64,000 nucleotides of DNA, from NCBI RefSeq assembly GCF_945901735.1, contig NZ_CAMDLM010000022.1:1-64000 (forward strand), read 5' to 3'. This DNA is from Limnohabitans sp. Rim8. GTDB lineage: Bacteria; Pseudomonadota; Gammaproteobacteria; Burkholderiales; Burkholderiaceae_C. The notes beneath the pieces were generated by a model. The model was not told the DNA's origin and made no database searches. It saw only the letters and a program-made list of their open reading frames with translations. The position numbers and the translations under genes were made by a program. Numbering within the stretch: the stretch's first letter is position 1; each line of letters opens with the position of its first letter. This document shows, piece after piece, positions 18,951 through 28,829 of this stretch.

Positions 18951-20231
18951 TCACTTCTTGGCAGGCTCATCAGGCTTCTTGTCGTTGCCCGGGATGTAGG
19001 GGCTCCAAGGCTTGGCCTTGACCGGGCCGGGTGTCTTCCAGACCACATTGAACTGGCCGTCGGCCTTGATCTCGCCGATGAAGACCGACTTGTGCAGGTG
19101 GTGGTTTTTCTCATCCATCTTGCTGGTGATGCCGCTCGGCGCCTTGAAGGTCTGGCCCGCCATGGCGGCAATCACTTTGTCGGTGTCAGTCGACTTGGCT
19201 TTTTCAACCGCTTGCTTCCACATGTTGATGCCGATGTAAGTGGCTTCCATCGGGTCGTTGGTGAGCGGCTTGTCTTTGTGACCGGCGATGTTTTTGGCCT
19301 TGGCATAAGCCCCCCACTTTTTGGTGAACTCGTCGTTGGCAGGGTTCTTGATGGACATGAAGTAGTTCCATGCCGCCAGGTGACCCACCAATGGCTTGGT
19401 GTCCACGCCGCGCAGCTCTTCTTCACCCACCGAGAAAGCCACCACAGGCACGTCTTTGGCCTTCAGGCCTGCGTTGCCCAGTTCTTTGTAGAAAGGCACG
19501 TTGGAGTCACCGTTGATGGTGGACACCACAGCGGTCTTGCCACCCGCCGAGAACTTCTTCACATCGGCCACGATGGTTTGGTAATCTGAGTGGCCAAACG
19601 GGGTGTATTTCTCGTCGATGTCGCTGTCTTTCACGCCCTTGCTTTTGAGGTAAGCGCGCAAGATTTTGTTGGTGGTGCGGGGGTACACATAGTCGGTGCC
19701 CAGCAAGACCCAGCGCTTGGCGCCGCCACCTTCTTTGCTCATCAGGTAGTCCACTGCCGGAATCGCTTGCTGGTTGGGCGCAGCGCCGGTGTAAAAGACG
19801 TTTTTGGACAGTTCTTCACCCTCGTACTGCACGGGGTAGAACAGCAAGCCATTCATTTCTTCGACGACGGGCAACACCGATTTGCGTGACACCGAAGTCC
19901 AGCAACCGAAGATCACCGAGACCTTGTCTTGGCCGAGCAGTTGCTTGGTTTTTTCAGCAAACAAAGGCCAGTTGGAGGCCGGGTCCACGATCACGGGCTC
20001 GAGTTTTTTGCCCAACACACCGCCCTTGGCATTGATTTCGTCAATGGCCATGAGCACGGTGTCTTTGAGCACGGTCTCTGAGATGGCCATGGTGCCCGAC
20101 AGGCTGTGCAGCACGCCCACCTTGATGGTGTTGCCCGCTTGCGCTTGGGCTTGGTGTGCAAAAGTCAAACTGCCAGCCGCGATGGCGGCTGCGGTCGCGA
20201 GGGCTTTGAGGTTGCCACGTCGGTTCATCAT
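18951..20231 (-). CDS. urtA: Urea ABC transporter substrate-binding protein UrtA
   Basis: A periplasmic urea-binding protein of 426 residues with a signal peptide (MNRRGNLKALATAAAIAAGS then AHQAQAQ). Core features are TIKVGVLHSLSGTMAISE, VIFGCWTSVSRKSVLP, FYPVQYEGEE, TGAAPNQQAIPAVDYL and LPRSD-free C-terminus rich in Lys (PGNDKKPDEPAKK). These match UrtA/FmdD. The double ATG at 20226-20231 has GGAGT 7-8 bases upstream; the first is used. It is the first gene of urtABCDE, transcribed away from ureA, with a sigma-54-like promoter about 70 bases upstream, consistent with nitrogen control. Confidence 0.95.
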   Translation of the reverse strand: MMNRRGNLKALATAAAIAAGSLTFAHQAQAQAGNTIKVGVLHSLSGTMAISETVLKDTVLMAIDEINAKGGVLGKKLEPVIVDPASNWPLFAEKTKQLLGQDKVSVIFGCWTSVSRKSVLPVVEEMNGLLFYPVQYEGEELSKNVFYTGAAPNQQAIPAVDYLMSKEGGGAKRWVLLGTDYVYPRTTNKILRAYLKSKGVKDSDIDEKYTPFGHSDYQTIVADVKKFSAGGKTAVVSTINGDSNVPFYKELGNAGLKAKDVPVVAFSVGEEELRGVDTKPLVGHLAAWNYFMSIKNPANDEFTKKWGAYAKAKNIAGHKDKPLTNDPMEATYIGINMWKQAVEKAKSTDTDKVIAAMAGQTFKAPSGITSKMDEKNHHLHKSVFIGEIKADGQFNVVWKTPGPVKAKPWSPYIPGNDKKPDEPAKK

Positions 20232-20278
20232 GAGTTCACTCCAATCAGGTAGGTAAGTTGTACAAACACGCACCGTTC

Positions 20279-20290
20279 AACAGCGCTGTT
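20279..20290. promoter_or_regulatory. 12-bp perfect palindrome near predicted urtA transcription start
   Basis: AACAGCGCTGTT, flanked by GTTC and CAAC, lies right where the urtA transcript should begin (about 10 bases downstream of the -12 element). It may be an operator or a chance palindrome; no regulator is assigned. Confidence 0.35.
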
Positions 20291-20298
20291 CAACCCTT

Positions 20299-20314
20299 TG
20301 CAATCGCCATGCCA
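20299..20314 (-). promoter_or_regulatory. Predicted sigma-54 promoter for urtABCDE
   Basis: On the minus strand the bases read TGGCATGGCGATTGCA, against the consensus TGGCACG-N4-TTGCW: GG and GC are exactly 10 bases apart and only one consensus base differs. It points to urtA with a leader of about 57 bases. Sigma-54 with NtrC control of urea uptake is well known in proteobacteria; no convincing NtrC box was seen. Confidence 0.7.
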
Positions 20315-20374
20315 ACCCCAGAGTCCGACCCAAAAACCTGTGTTTTCCGGGGCATTTTTTCGGGCCTCTATAAA

Positions 20375-20390
20375 GGGCACACAATTTGCT
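20375..20390 (+). promoter_or_regulatory. Predicted sigma-54 promoter for the urease operon
   Basis: GGGCACACAATTTGCT fits the sigma-54 -24/-12 pattern, with GG (20376-20377) and GC (20388-20389) separated by 10 bases and an intact TTGCT. It faces ureA, whose ATG is about 35 bases beyond the expected transcription start. It mirrors the element facing urtA, so both halves of the locus would respond to nitrogen limitation together. Confidence 0.65.
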
Positions 20391-20435
20391 TGATTTAAGC
20401 CATTCAATGCACCAAGACGTTCATCACGCACCAAT

Positions 20436-20738
20436 ATGGAACTCACCCCCCGCGAAAAAGACAAGCTGCTGATCTTCACCGCAGGCCTGCTGGCCGAACG
20501 CCGCAAGGCCCGAGGCCTGAAGCTCAACTACCCTGAGGCCATCGCCCTGATCAGCGCCGCTGTCATGGAGGGCGCGCGAGATGGCAAGACCGTGGCCCAG
20601 CTGATGAGCGAAGGCCGCACCGTGCTGACGCGTGCAGACGTGATGGATGGCATTGCCGAGATGATCCCCGACATCCAGATCGAAGCCACTTTTCCGGATG
20701 GCACCAAATTGGTGACCGTGCACCAACCCATTGTTTGA
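20436..20738 (+). CDS. ureA: Urease subunit gamma
   Basis: A 100-residue UreA of standard length: [70 protein letters not shown] and the usual HQPI(V) end. It assembles with UreB and UreC into the nickel urease that splits urea into ammonia and carbamate. It is the first gene of the cluster here; ureD, which usually stands before it, is missing. The gap of 17 bases to the next small gene suggests a single transcript. Confidence 0.97.
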   Translation: MELTPREKDKLLIFTAGLLAERRKARGLKLNYPEAIALISAAVMEGARDGKTVAQLMSEGRTVLTRADVMDGIAEMIPDIQIEATFPDGTKLVTVHQPIV

Positions 20739-20755
20739 ACCAAGAGCGCCCCGAA

Positions 20756-20935
20756 ATGAAAACCTTTGCACCCTCTGCCACCACCGCCTGGGCGCTGGCC
20801 TACCTGCACGCCCCCGTCTGGGCGCACGAAGGACACGGCCTGTGGGGCAGCCACTGGCACGCCACGGACGCCCTGGGTTTTGCCGTCGTCATCGCACTGG
20901 CTTTGGCCGTTTGGGCCATAGGCCGTCGCAAATAA
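20756..20935 (+). CDS. Small His-rich single-span membrane protein in the urease operon
   Basis: A 59-residue frame between ureA and ureB, on the same strand with gaps of 17 and 9 bases. It has an N-terminal hydrophobic start, a His-rich loop (HEGHGLWGSHWHATD, 4 His in 15 residues) and one clear membrane segment (ALGFAVVIALALAVWAIG) followed by RRK. The start is taken at ATG 20756; a TTG seven codons earlier overlaps the ureA stop. The His loop could bind nickel (inference), but no function is known to me. Confidence 0.7.
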   Translation: MKTFAPSATTAWALAYLHAPVWAHEGHGLWGSHWHATDALGFAVVIALALAVWAIGRRK

Positions 20936-20944
20936 GGGGGCCGC

Positions 20945-21274
20945 ATGATTCCCGGTGAATTTCTGATCGACCCCGGCCAACACGCCTTGAACGTGGGCCG
21001 CCGCACTTGCACCCTGGTGGTGCAAAACGCCAGCGACCGCCCCATCCAAGTGGGCTCGCATTACCACTTTGCCGAGACCAACGCAGGCTTGCGCTTTGAC
21101 CGCAACGCCGCGCAGGGCATGCGCCTGAACATCGCCTCGGGCATGGCGGTGCGCTTTGAACCCGGCCAACAGCGCACCGTGGAACTGGTGGACTATGCGG
21201 GCGGTCGTGTGGTGTACGGGTTTCGGGGTCTGACCCAAGGCGCACTCGACGCCAACACAGCCAAAGGCAACTGA
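20945..21274 (+). CDS. ureB: Urease subunit beta
   Basis: A 109-residue Ure[12 protein letters not shown] start, [24 protein letters not shown] (the invariant SHYHFxExN), [15 protein letters not shown], and [18 protein letters not shown] with VYGFRG near the end. The tail after GFRGLTQG is about 10 residues, usual for this subunit. It is separated from ureC by a single base, so translation is coupled. Confidence 0.97.
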   Translation: MIPGEFLIDPGQHALNVGRRTCTLVVQNASDRPIQVGSHYHFAETNAGLRFDRNAAQGMRLNIASGMAVRFEPGQQRTVELVDYAGGRVVYGFRGLTQGALDANTAKGN

Positions 21275-21275
21275 C

Positions 21276-23018
<1,743 letters not shown>

Positions 23019-23024
23019 ACGCCC

Positions 23025-23564
23025 ATGTCCACTCTGCTCATTTGTTCCAAACTCATGCCGCAAGGCCGTGGCCTGGCCCGTGTGTTGGTGCAACGCGCCA
23101 GCACCCTCACCCTGGACTGGGACACGCGACAAAAAAGCCGCTTTGACGCCACCGACAGCCAAGGCCGCTTGTTGGGCATCTTTTTGCCCCGCGGCGCTGT
23201 GGTGCGCGGCGGCGATGTGCTGGTGGCCGAAGACGGCTCGTTGGTGCGGGTAGAGGCCGCACCGCAGGCCGTGCTGCGCATCACCGCTTGCACTGAGCAC
23301 GGCTCGCCCTTTGACCTGACACGCGCCGCCTACCACCTGGGCAACCGCCATGTGCCGATTGAGCTGCAACCCGACCACCTGAAGATCGAACCCGACCATG
23401 TGCTGGCCGACATGCTGCGGGCCATGCACATGACGGTGCTGGCGGTGTCGGAGCCCTTTGAGCCCGAAAGTGGTGCCTATGGGGACCACGGCGACCACGG
23501 CGGCCATGGTGGTCATGCCGGGCACGCACATGGGCACCACCACGATCACGACCATGCCCATTGA
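23025..23564 (+). CDS. ureE: Urease accessory protein UreE (nickel metallochaperone)
   Basis: A 179-residue protein with the UreE N-terminal peptide-binding domain ([37 protein letters not shown]), the metal-binding GNRHVPIEL block with its conserved His, and a C-terminal tail very rich in His, Gly and Asp ([13 protein letters not shown] and [11 protein letters not shown]). It delivers nickel to UreG/apo-urease. The 3' end is overlapped by the chosen ureF start and is followed directly by a REP hairpin. Confidence 0.95.
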   Translation: MSTLLICSKLMPQGRGLARVLVQRASTLTLDWDTRQKSRFDATDSQGRLLGIFLPRGAVVRGGDVLVAEDGSLVRVEAAPQAVLRITACTEHGSPFDLTRAAYHLGNRHVPIELQPDHLKIEPDHVLADMLRAMHMTVLAVSEPFEPESGAYGDHGDHGGHGGHAGHAHGHHHDHDHAH

Positions 23565-24306
23565 CCCGCCAGTAGGAGCGGTCTCCGACCGCGATCGGCC
23601 CTTTAATGATGCATCGCGGTCAGAGACCGCTCCCACAACCCGCCTGCTGCAACTGATCTGGCTCGCATCGCCTGCGTTGCCCATTGGCGGCTTCTCGTAT
23701 TCCGAAGGCCTCGAATCCGCCATCGAGCAAGGCCTGGTGCACAATGAAGCCAGCGCCACCGATTGGCTGGTGGACCAGCTGCACCTGACGCAGTCGCGTG
23801 GCGACATGGCGGTCATGGCGCAAGCCATACCGGCTTGGCAAGCCATGGACACACCGCGCCTGCAAGACCTGAACGACTGGGTGATGAGCACCCGCGAAAC
23901 CGCCGAAATGCGTCTGCAAGCCGAGCAAATGGGCCGCTCCCTGCTTGACTGGCTGCGCAACCTGCAACAAGCCAGCGACGCACAACTGCAATGCTGCGCG
24001 CAGTTGCCCCCCACCTACCCGCTGGCCATGGCGCTGGCCTTGTCTCTGGCGCAAGCCCCGCTGGACCAATCCCTGCAAGCGGTCGCCTTTGGCTGGGCCG
24101 AAAACATGACCCAGGCCGCGCTCAAAGCCGTGCCATTAGGCCAAAGCGCCGGGCAACGCTTGCTGGCGCGCCTGGCCCGAGAAATCCCGGTGGCGGTGCA
24201 CACCGCCATGCATTTGAACGACGAAAACCGACAGGCTTTCAGCCCCATGCTGGCCATCTTGTCGGCCCGCCACGAAACCCAATACTCCCGGATCTTCAGA
24301 TCATGA
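23554..24306 (+). CDS. ureF: Urease accessory protein UreF, with a REP sequence translated into its N-terminus
   Basis: UreF acts with UreD and UreG in GTP-dependent nickel insertion. The family core begins at [24 protein letters not shown] and continues with [43 protein letters not shown] and a C-terminal [16 protein letters not shown]. No start codon lies between the REP palindrome and the core, so the nearest usable start is ATG 23554 ([11 protein letters not shown]...), which overlaps ureE by 11 bases and reads through the hairpin as about 22 non-conserved residues ([10 protein letters not shown]...SRSETAPTT). The stop overlaps ureG as ATGA. An alternative is initiation at a non-ATG codon inside the hairpin. 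Confidence 0.88.
   Translation: MPIDPPVGAVSDRDRPFNDASRSETAPTTRLLQLIWLASPALPIGGFSYSEGLESAIEQGLVHNEASATDWLVDQLHLTQSRGDMAVMAQAIPAWQAMDTPRLQDLNDWVMSTRETAEMRLQAEQMGRSLLDWLRNLQQASDAQLQCCAQLPPTYPLAMALALSLAQAPLDQSLQAVAFGWAENMTQAALKAVPLGQSAGQRLLARLAREIPVAVHTAMHLNDENRQAFSPMLAILSARHETQYSRIFRS
23572..23636. repeat. REP palindrome inside the 5' end of ureF
   Basis: Left arm GTAGGAGCGGTCTCCGACCG (continuing CGAT) and right arm ATCGCGGTCAGAGACCGCTC (continuing CCAC) pair over about 24 bases with few mismatches around a 17-base loop. The head GTAGGAGC and the GCGAT foot are shared with the element at 28677-28745. Such hairpins are spread by REP-associated (RAYT) transposases; none is encoded in this window. 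Confidence 0.88.
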
Positions 24307-24968
24307 ACACCTCGTCGGCACTGCACCACATCCCGAACCGCACCCAAAAACTGCCCCCCCTGCGTGTGGGCATCGGCGGGCCTGTGGGCTCCGGCAAAAC
24401 CACATTGCTGGAGATGCTTTGCAAAAACATGCGTGAGCGCTGGGACCTGATCGCCATCACCAACGACATTTACACCAAGGAAGACCAGCGCTTGCTGACG
24501 GTGAGCGGCGCGCTGCCCGCCGAGCGCATCATGGGTGTGGAAACCGGCGGCTGCCCGCACACGGCCATTCGCGAGGACGCGTCGATCAACCTCGAGGCGA
24601 TTGACCGCATGCTGGAAAAATTTCCGAATGCCGACGTGGTTTTCATTGAAAGCGGCGGCGACAACCTGGCCGCCACCTTCAGCCCGGAACTCTCCGACCT
24701 GACGATTTACGTGATCGACGTGGCCGCCGGCGAAAAGATCCCGCGCAAAGGCGGCCCCGGCATCACCAAGAGCGATTTGTTTGTCATCAACAAGACCGAC
24801 CTGGCCCCGCATGTGGGGGCCGATTTGCAAGTGATGCGCGACGACACCAACCGCATGCGTCCCAACCGCGAAACCCGCCCCTGGGTGATGACCAACCTGA
24901 AAACCCTGGATGGCCTGGCCGAGGTGGTGGCCTTCATTGAAAAACGGGGCATGCTGGGCAGCGCCTGA
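24303..24968 (+). CDS. ureG: Urease accessory GTPase UreG
   Basis: A 221-residue SIMIBI GTPase: P-loop [32 protein letters not shown], the CPH nickel motif in [35 protein letters not shown], and the G4 motif VINKTDLAP. It provides the energy for nickel delivery. The frame is open upstream within ureF, but the family start is ATG 24303 (MNTSSALHH), overlapping the ureF stop by 4 bases. It is the last gene of the cluster; the tRNA follows 32 bases later. Confidence 0.97.
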   Translation: MNTSSALHHIPNRTQKLPPLRVGIGGPVGSGKTTLLEMLCKNMRERWDLIAITNDIYTKEDQRLLTVSGALPAERIMGVETGGCPHTAIREDASINLEAIDRMLEKFPNADVVFIESGGDNLAATFSPELSDLTIYVIDVAAGEKIPRKGGPGITKSDLFVINKTDLAPHVGADLQVMRDDTNRMRPNRETRPWVMTNLKTLDGLAEVVAFIEKRGMLGSA

Positions 24969-25000
24969 GCGGCTTTTTAATCGCTACAATCTGCACCCAA

Positions 25001-25088
25001 GGAAGCGTGGCAGAGTGGTCGATTGCACCGGTCTTGAAAACCGGCGACTTGAAAAGGTCCGTGAGTTCGAATCTCACCGCTTCCGCCA
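25001..25088 (+). tRNA. tRNA-Ser (anticodon UGA)
   Basis: A complete class II tRNA. The 7-bp acceptor stem GGAAGCG pairs with CGCTTCC (25078-25084), then G73 and an encoded CCA. The anticodon stem-loop is CCGGTCTTGAAAACCGG with TGA in the loop; a long variable arm (CGACTTGAAAAGGTCCG region) and the T arm GAGTTCGAATCTC follow. Serine tRNA genes are frequent phage/island insertion sites, and integrase fragments lie 1.5-5 kb downstream. Confidence 0.97.
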
Positions 25089-25094
25089 GGACAC

Positions 25095-25133
25095 AACCCT
25101 AAGTGATTGATTTACTTAGGGTTTTTTCTTTTT
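25095..25133 (+). terminator. Rho-independent terminator after tRNA-Ser
   Basis: AACCCTAAGT (25095-25104) pairs perfectly with ACTTAGGGTT (25114-25123) over a 9-base loop and runs into a T-rich tract. It would end tRNA and urease-operon transcription. Confidence 0.92.
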
Positions 25134-25686
25134 CGCCTTCGCTGAGTCACACTCCAAGTCACACCAATGTGCTGGACTTCACCCGTCTCACCGCGACATC
25201 TCTGGACAATGTCGCTGGGACACACCGATTTCCAGGGCAATCGCCCTCCTCTATACATGTGCCAGAGCATGTAACTTGTGCTGGCGCTGAGTGTGACTTC
25301 GACGCTTGTGAGATCACTTTTGCTTCTGAGTCACCTTGGCTCTTCCCATTCTTGGACCTTGTCCCTAAAGAAACCTACGAATGCTCCATTTGAGTAATGC
25401 CAACGCGCCAAAGTTCCACCATTTATACGGGTAGGCTCTCCAAGGATTGATCTTTCTTCTTCACTGAGTAAAAACAAGTTTGAGAAAGCCCGTAGGATTC
25501 ACTACGACGGAAACTGAGCCAACATCTGAGCGTCCAGAAACACGACGCTTAAAGGCCTTTGATTTAATAAGGGTTCCTACTAGACCGCGGTATGAAAATG
25601 CCCAGTTACCATATCAGAGGTTTATGATACATTTTTCGTTTTCAACTCGTTTTTAAATTACGATAACTCAAATCAAAAGACAAAAA
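25134..25686. other. Gene-free stretch at the left end of the accessory island
   Basis: One + frame spans part of it (to 25393) but begins inside the terminator and has no recognisable motif. No tRNA 3'-end duplication (att site) was seen here. The region becomes AT-rich near 25600, where the promoter of the next gene probably lies. Confidence 0.4.
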
Positions 25687-26274
25687 ATGAACAAAGCTTT
25701 TACTTTTACTCAAAATATACAGAGCAATCGCTATATTGCCACATGTTGCGACACCTCGCTTTCAGCCCAAAGTCGTCGTAGTTTCCTGCAAGCCGTGGGC
25801 GGCTCTGTGTTGTTCACGAGTGTAGGCATGTTGGCTACCGGCTCTGCTGTGGCGGCATCTGGCAATTACGAAGCCATGGTGCTTTCGTGTATTGATCCGC
25901 GCTTTCAGGATTTGGTGAACAAGCAGCAGGCTAGCGAAGGTATGAGCGGTAAGTACAGCGCGTTTACTATTGCCGGTGCGTCCATCGGTGTAGTGGCACC
26001 GGCCTTCAAGGAATGGCACAAGACCTTTTGGGAGAACCTAGGGGCGTCTGTGCAGTTGCATAACATCAAGAAAGTTGTAGTGGTGAATCATCGTGACTGC
26101 GGTGCTGCCAAGATTGCTTACGGTGATGCCAAGGTTGCCAACGCTGCTGTGGAAACCGTTACGCATAAGGAGGCATTGATGGAATTCCGCAAGCAGCTAA
26201 AAGAAAAACACCCTAATTTGGGCGTCGAACTCAGACTTATGTCGCTCGACGGAAAGATTGAGCAGTTTGCCTGA
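25687..26274 (+). CDS. Tat-exported beta-carbonic-anhydrase-like protein
   Basis: A 195-residue protein. Residues ~29-60 form a twin-arginine signal (SRRSFLQAVGGSVLFTSVGM then SAVAAS), so it is predicted to be periplasmic and folded before export. The mature part keeps the beta-carbonic-anhydrase zinc signature: LSCIDPRF (Cys, Asp-Arg dyad) and VNHRDCGAAKIAYG (His, Cys). Beta-enzymes are usually longer by ~30-50 residues, so this is a short form. It would hydrate CO2 or buffer bicarbonate outside the cytoplasm if active. It sits alone, with AT-rich upstream DNA and a terminator just downstream. The start ATG is followed by a poorly conserved 28-residue leader; no strong ribosome site is seen. 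Confidence 0.8.
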   Translation: MNKAFTFTQNIQSNRYIATCCDTSLSAQSRRSFLQAVGGSVLFTSVGMLATGSAVAASGNYEAMVLSCIDPRFQDLVNKQQASEGMSGKYSAFTIAGASIGVVAPAFKEWHKTFWENLGASVQLHNIKKVVVVNHRDCGAAKIAYGDAKVANAAVETVTHKEALMEFRKQLKEKHPNLGVELRLMSLDGKIEQFA

Positions 26275-26290
26275 GCAACCGCTATTTGTT

Positions 26291-26326
26291 AAACACTGAT
26301 AGCGCCCTAGGGCGCTTTTAGTGTTT
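26291..26326 (+). terminator. Rho-independent terminator after the carbonic-anhydrase-like gene
   Basis: A perfect palindrome AGCGCCCTAGGGCGCT (26301-26316) followed by TTTT, embedded in an outer pair AAACACT (26291-26297) with AGTGTTT (26320-26326). Confidence 0.8.
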
Positions 26327-26523
26327 ATGTAGGTTATAACTTTGAGCGCTTGTGTACTTTTACCCACGCCGATACGGTTCAAATCAGCTTATTATTTGAC
26401 GGCGTGAGTGGACAACGAAATCAAAAACCTTTTCAATCGCTGCCAAACCGCCATGTAAAGTACCGGTGACTTCGACTGAATTTTTCGAATGCTTGTCAAC
26501 GATTGCGGCAACTTGACCGTGCT

Positions 26524-27045
26524 CTACAAAGTTTTGGCCACAATAAAAAATTTTAAACAATACCCCGCCCAATCGGCCATCAGCGCCCGACACTTTTCCA
26601 AATAGTCGCCACGCGGATAGGCGGCTTCGGTCTGGTCAGCCAGCGAGTGGGCCAGCGATTGTTCGATGACTTCACGGCTATGGGTTGTTGTCTCTCCTGC
26701 CCAGTCACGGAAAGATGAGCGAAAGCCGTGAACGGTGTATTCCTTGAAGCCTAATGTGCCCTTCAAGCAGTTGCTCATTGCCATGTTCGATATAGGCTTG
26801 CCTTTACCTCGACTGTCGAACACCCAGGGCGACCCTTCAACTCGGTTGATTGATTTCAGAACTTCAATCGCCTGATCTGACAAGGGCACTGTGTGCTCAC
26901 GACCCTTTTTCATTCGCTCTTTGGGGATCGTCCAGATTCCTTTGTCAAAGTCGAACTCTGACCAGTTCGCTTCAATCGTCTCGCTGGTTTTGGTTGCTGT
27001 CAGAACACACAGGAGCAAGGCTTTTGTCGACAACACCGCTTCCAC
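26524..27045 (-). pseudogene. P4-type tyrosine recombinase (integrase), catalytic-half remnant
   Basis: 173 residues covering only the C-terminal catalytic domain: LSTKALLLCVLTATKTSE, NWSEFDFDKGIWTIPKERMK, HTVPLSDQAIEVL, VHGFRSSFRDWAGE (His-x-x-Arg), SLAHSLADQTEAAYPRGD (His and Tyr). The first catalytic Arg, expected in the TAxRxSE motif, is Lys here (TATKTSE). The N-terminal arm-binding and core-binding domains are missing, and a core-binding fragment on the same strand is found 3 kb away at 30132-30256. It looks inactive. Confidence 0.85.
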
Positions 27046-27558
27046 AAAATACCCATATAAATCAATAATTTACGAACGTTATTTGGATTTACATACCCAA
27101 CCACATACCATCAAAACAATGTTGGCTTTTAGCAGTGGTAGCAGTCGATTGCGCCATGCCTAGCCAGTCGGCTAACCAACCAGTGGCGTCTTTCAGGGTT
27201 TAGCGGTGCGCTTGTATGACAAGCGCCAAAGGGACCCTCGTCCCCTTGTCATTTCTGGCTGGAAGGCCCCCCACATTACCCCGACCACCCACTTTTAACG
27301 TTTGGTTCCATCCGGCTACCCTTGCACCGTGATTCGGACGAACGTTGTTCATTCTGGACTTTTTGTACCCGATGCTGGTTTGGAGAACTGGTATCAATAT
27401 GCCATCCGCTACAGCGACTATGAGGTGTGAAATACGTCTGACTTTCGCACCCAAATTTCATCGCTATTTAAATACCCATTTTGAAAAACCTTAATAATCG
27501 ATCTCGAATATCGCTTCCCAGATCGCGTATCAGTAATAGTACCTGTTACATTATCAAA
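27046..27558. other. Gene-free stretch inside the island
   Basis: Only short frames without motifs are present. The sequence changes from moderate to high AT content at about 27450. It marks one edge of the material that separates the two integrase pieces. Confidence 0.4.
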
Positions 27559-28335
27559 TCACCAATTTTCATATTCCGTCAAAGATTCCAAATCTTCAGC
27601 AGTATTTAAATAATGATTCGAATATTCTTTGGAAAAATCTTTAAAATTAATGCTAGAAATTGATAATTTATGTTGCTTTAATCGCACAAGTGTTTGACAT
27701 AAAATTATCAGGACTTCTGTTTTATTAGCGGGGCTAATTGCTTGTATTTTATTATTGTGTAAATTAATTATGCTGCCCAGGGAGGCCGGTTCATGATGAG
27801 TAGATTCAAACGTGCTTCTTCCATGTACAGCCCTGTCCGACTTTTCAAAAACTCCTATTTGCGTCGGAGAAGAAAGATTAGACTTTACGACGATGGGGGG
27901 AATTTTCTTTACCGTAACTGCTTCGGATTTCTCCGTGTATTTTTCAGGTATATTTTTTATATTCTTAGAAAGATATGAATTTAAAAACCACAGTAATCCG
28001 ATAACAGGAATTCCCATCAAAAAAATTAACTTGCGATTGAAAAATAATAAAATTAATAAGGCAATCCCATATAAAATAATTATTAAGGTTGCCAGCCCCC
28101 GGAGACCATGGCGTTCACCTGATAATTTTTCAAATATCAAAGCAATAAAAGATCCAGAGGCGATCCAAATTACAAGCACAAAAATAATTCGGATTAAACC
28201 TGTTCCAATAATATCAAAGTCAGAGCTTGAATACAAAGAACTATCAGGATCAAAACCGCGATCAACTAGACCAGGCCCTGCAAAGGCAGTGCAACATAGA
28301 ACACAACAAAGATGAACTGCATAACGGGCAAACAT
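27559..28335 (-). CDS. AT-rich orphan membrane protein of unknown function
   Basis: A 258-residue protein from ATG 28333-28335 (MFARYAVHLCCVLCC); a TTG 18 codons upstream is an alternative start. It opens with a signal-peptide-like stretch ending near TAFAGPG, has about three membrane segments (IIGTGLIRIIFVLVIWIASG, LRGLATLIIILYGIALLILL, LIFLMGIPVIGLLWFL), then a Lys/Ser-rich cytoplasmic tail of ~130 residues. Codon use is much more AT-rich than in the flanking chromosome, which points to recent acquisition. I do not recognise the family. No operon partner is present. Confidence 0.6.
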   Translation of the reverse strand: MFARYAVHLCCVLCCTAFAGPGLVDRGFDPDSSLYSSSDFDIIGTGLIRIIFVLVIWIASGSFIALIFEKLSGERHGLRGLATLIIILYGIALLILLFFNRKLIFLMGIPVIGLLWFLNSYLSKNIKNIPEKYTEKSEAVTVKKIPPIVVKSNLSSPTQIGVFEKSDRAVHGRSTFESTHHEPASLGSIINLHNNKIQAISPANKTEVLIILCQTLVRLKQHKLSISSINFKDFSKEYSNHYLNTAEDLESLTEYENW

Positions 28336-28477
28336 GGCAATATTTTTAAACACAGAAATTTCCAAATGACTTGGATAGAGAAAAACCAAAGTACATTAAC
28401 TTTTCTTCCTCTGCCTGAACTGTTGACGCCGATCCAATATTGACCACCTGGGGGTGCAGCTAAATTCTTGGACTGGT

Positions 28478-28660
28478 TTATGCTGTAAATTCCAAGCTTT
28501 TCCGGTATTGGATGGGACTGAGTGACCCCAATGACACTTTGATTCGTTTCTCGTTGTACCAGCGAATGTAGACGTCAACGCTCTGGATGAACTGCTCAAG
28601 GGTGATGCCCTGCCAGTCGCGTGGATAGAACATCTCAGTCTTCATCCTCCCAAAAAACCC
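28478..28660 (-). pseudogene. IS3-family transposase (OrfB) C-terminal fragment
   Basis: About 60 residues remain: GRMKTEMFYPRDWQGIT, FIQSVDVYIRWYNEKRI and LGSLSPIQYRKSLEF, the typical end of an IS3 integrase-like OrfB with its final Glu region. The 5' side is cut off by a REP palindrome at 28677. GACCACCTGGGGGTGCA at about 28441-28457 could be part of the element's end. Confidence 0.85.
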
Positions 28661-28676
28661 ATAACGCGGACGTTCA

Positions 28677-28745
28677 GTAGGAGCCAGCCTGCTGGCGATC
28701 ATGCGTTGGGCCACCCCAGTCAATCGCTTCCAGGCAAGCTCCTAC
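28677..28745. repeat. REP palindrome next to the IS3 fragment
   Basis: GTAGGAGCCAGCCTGCTGGC (continuing GAT) pairs imperfectly with the arm CAATCGCTTCCAGGCAAGCT (continuing CCTAC) over a ~25-base loop. The head and foot (GTAGGAGC...GCGAT) match the element in ureF. It sits exactly at the break point of the truncated OrfB. Confidence 0.8.
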
Positions 28746-28829
28746 AAACTGGCCGCGCGTTGAGGGCAAATCAAGAGGGCCTGACCCCGACTGACACCGT
28801 TTACTTGTTTAGAAAAGCCACCGTTGAAA

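Noticed and set aside
25103..25393. 96-codon + frame after tRNA-Ser
   Set aside because: Begins inside the terminator hairpin with a non-ATG codon and shows no recognisable motif.
26384..26593. 69-codon minus-strand frame next to the integrase remnant
   Set aside because: It overlaps the integrase end in another frame and the new part (VEHGQVAAIVDKHSKNS) matches nothing I can name with confidence.
27200..27454. 84-codon minus-strand frame
   Set aside because: No motif, no ribosome site, and no conservation evidence available.
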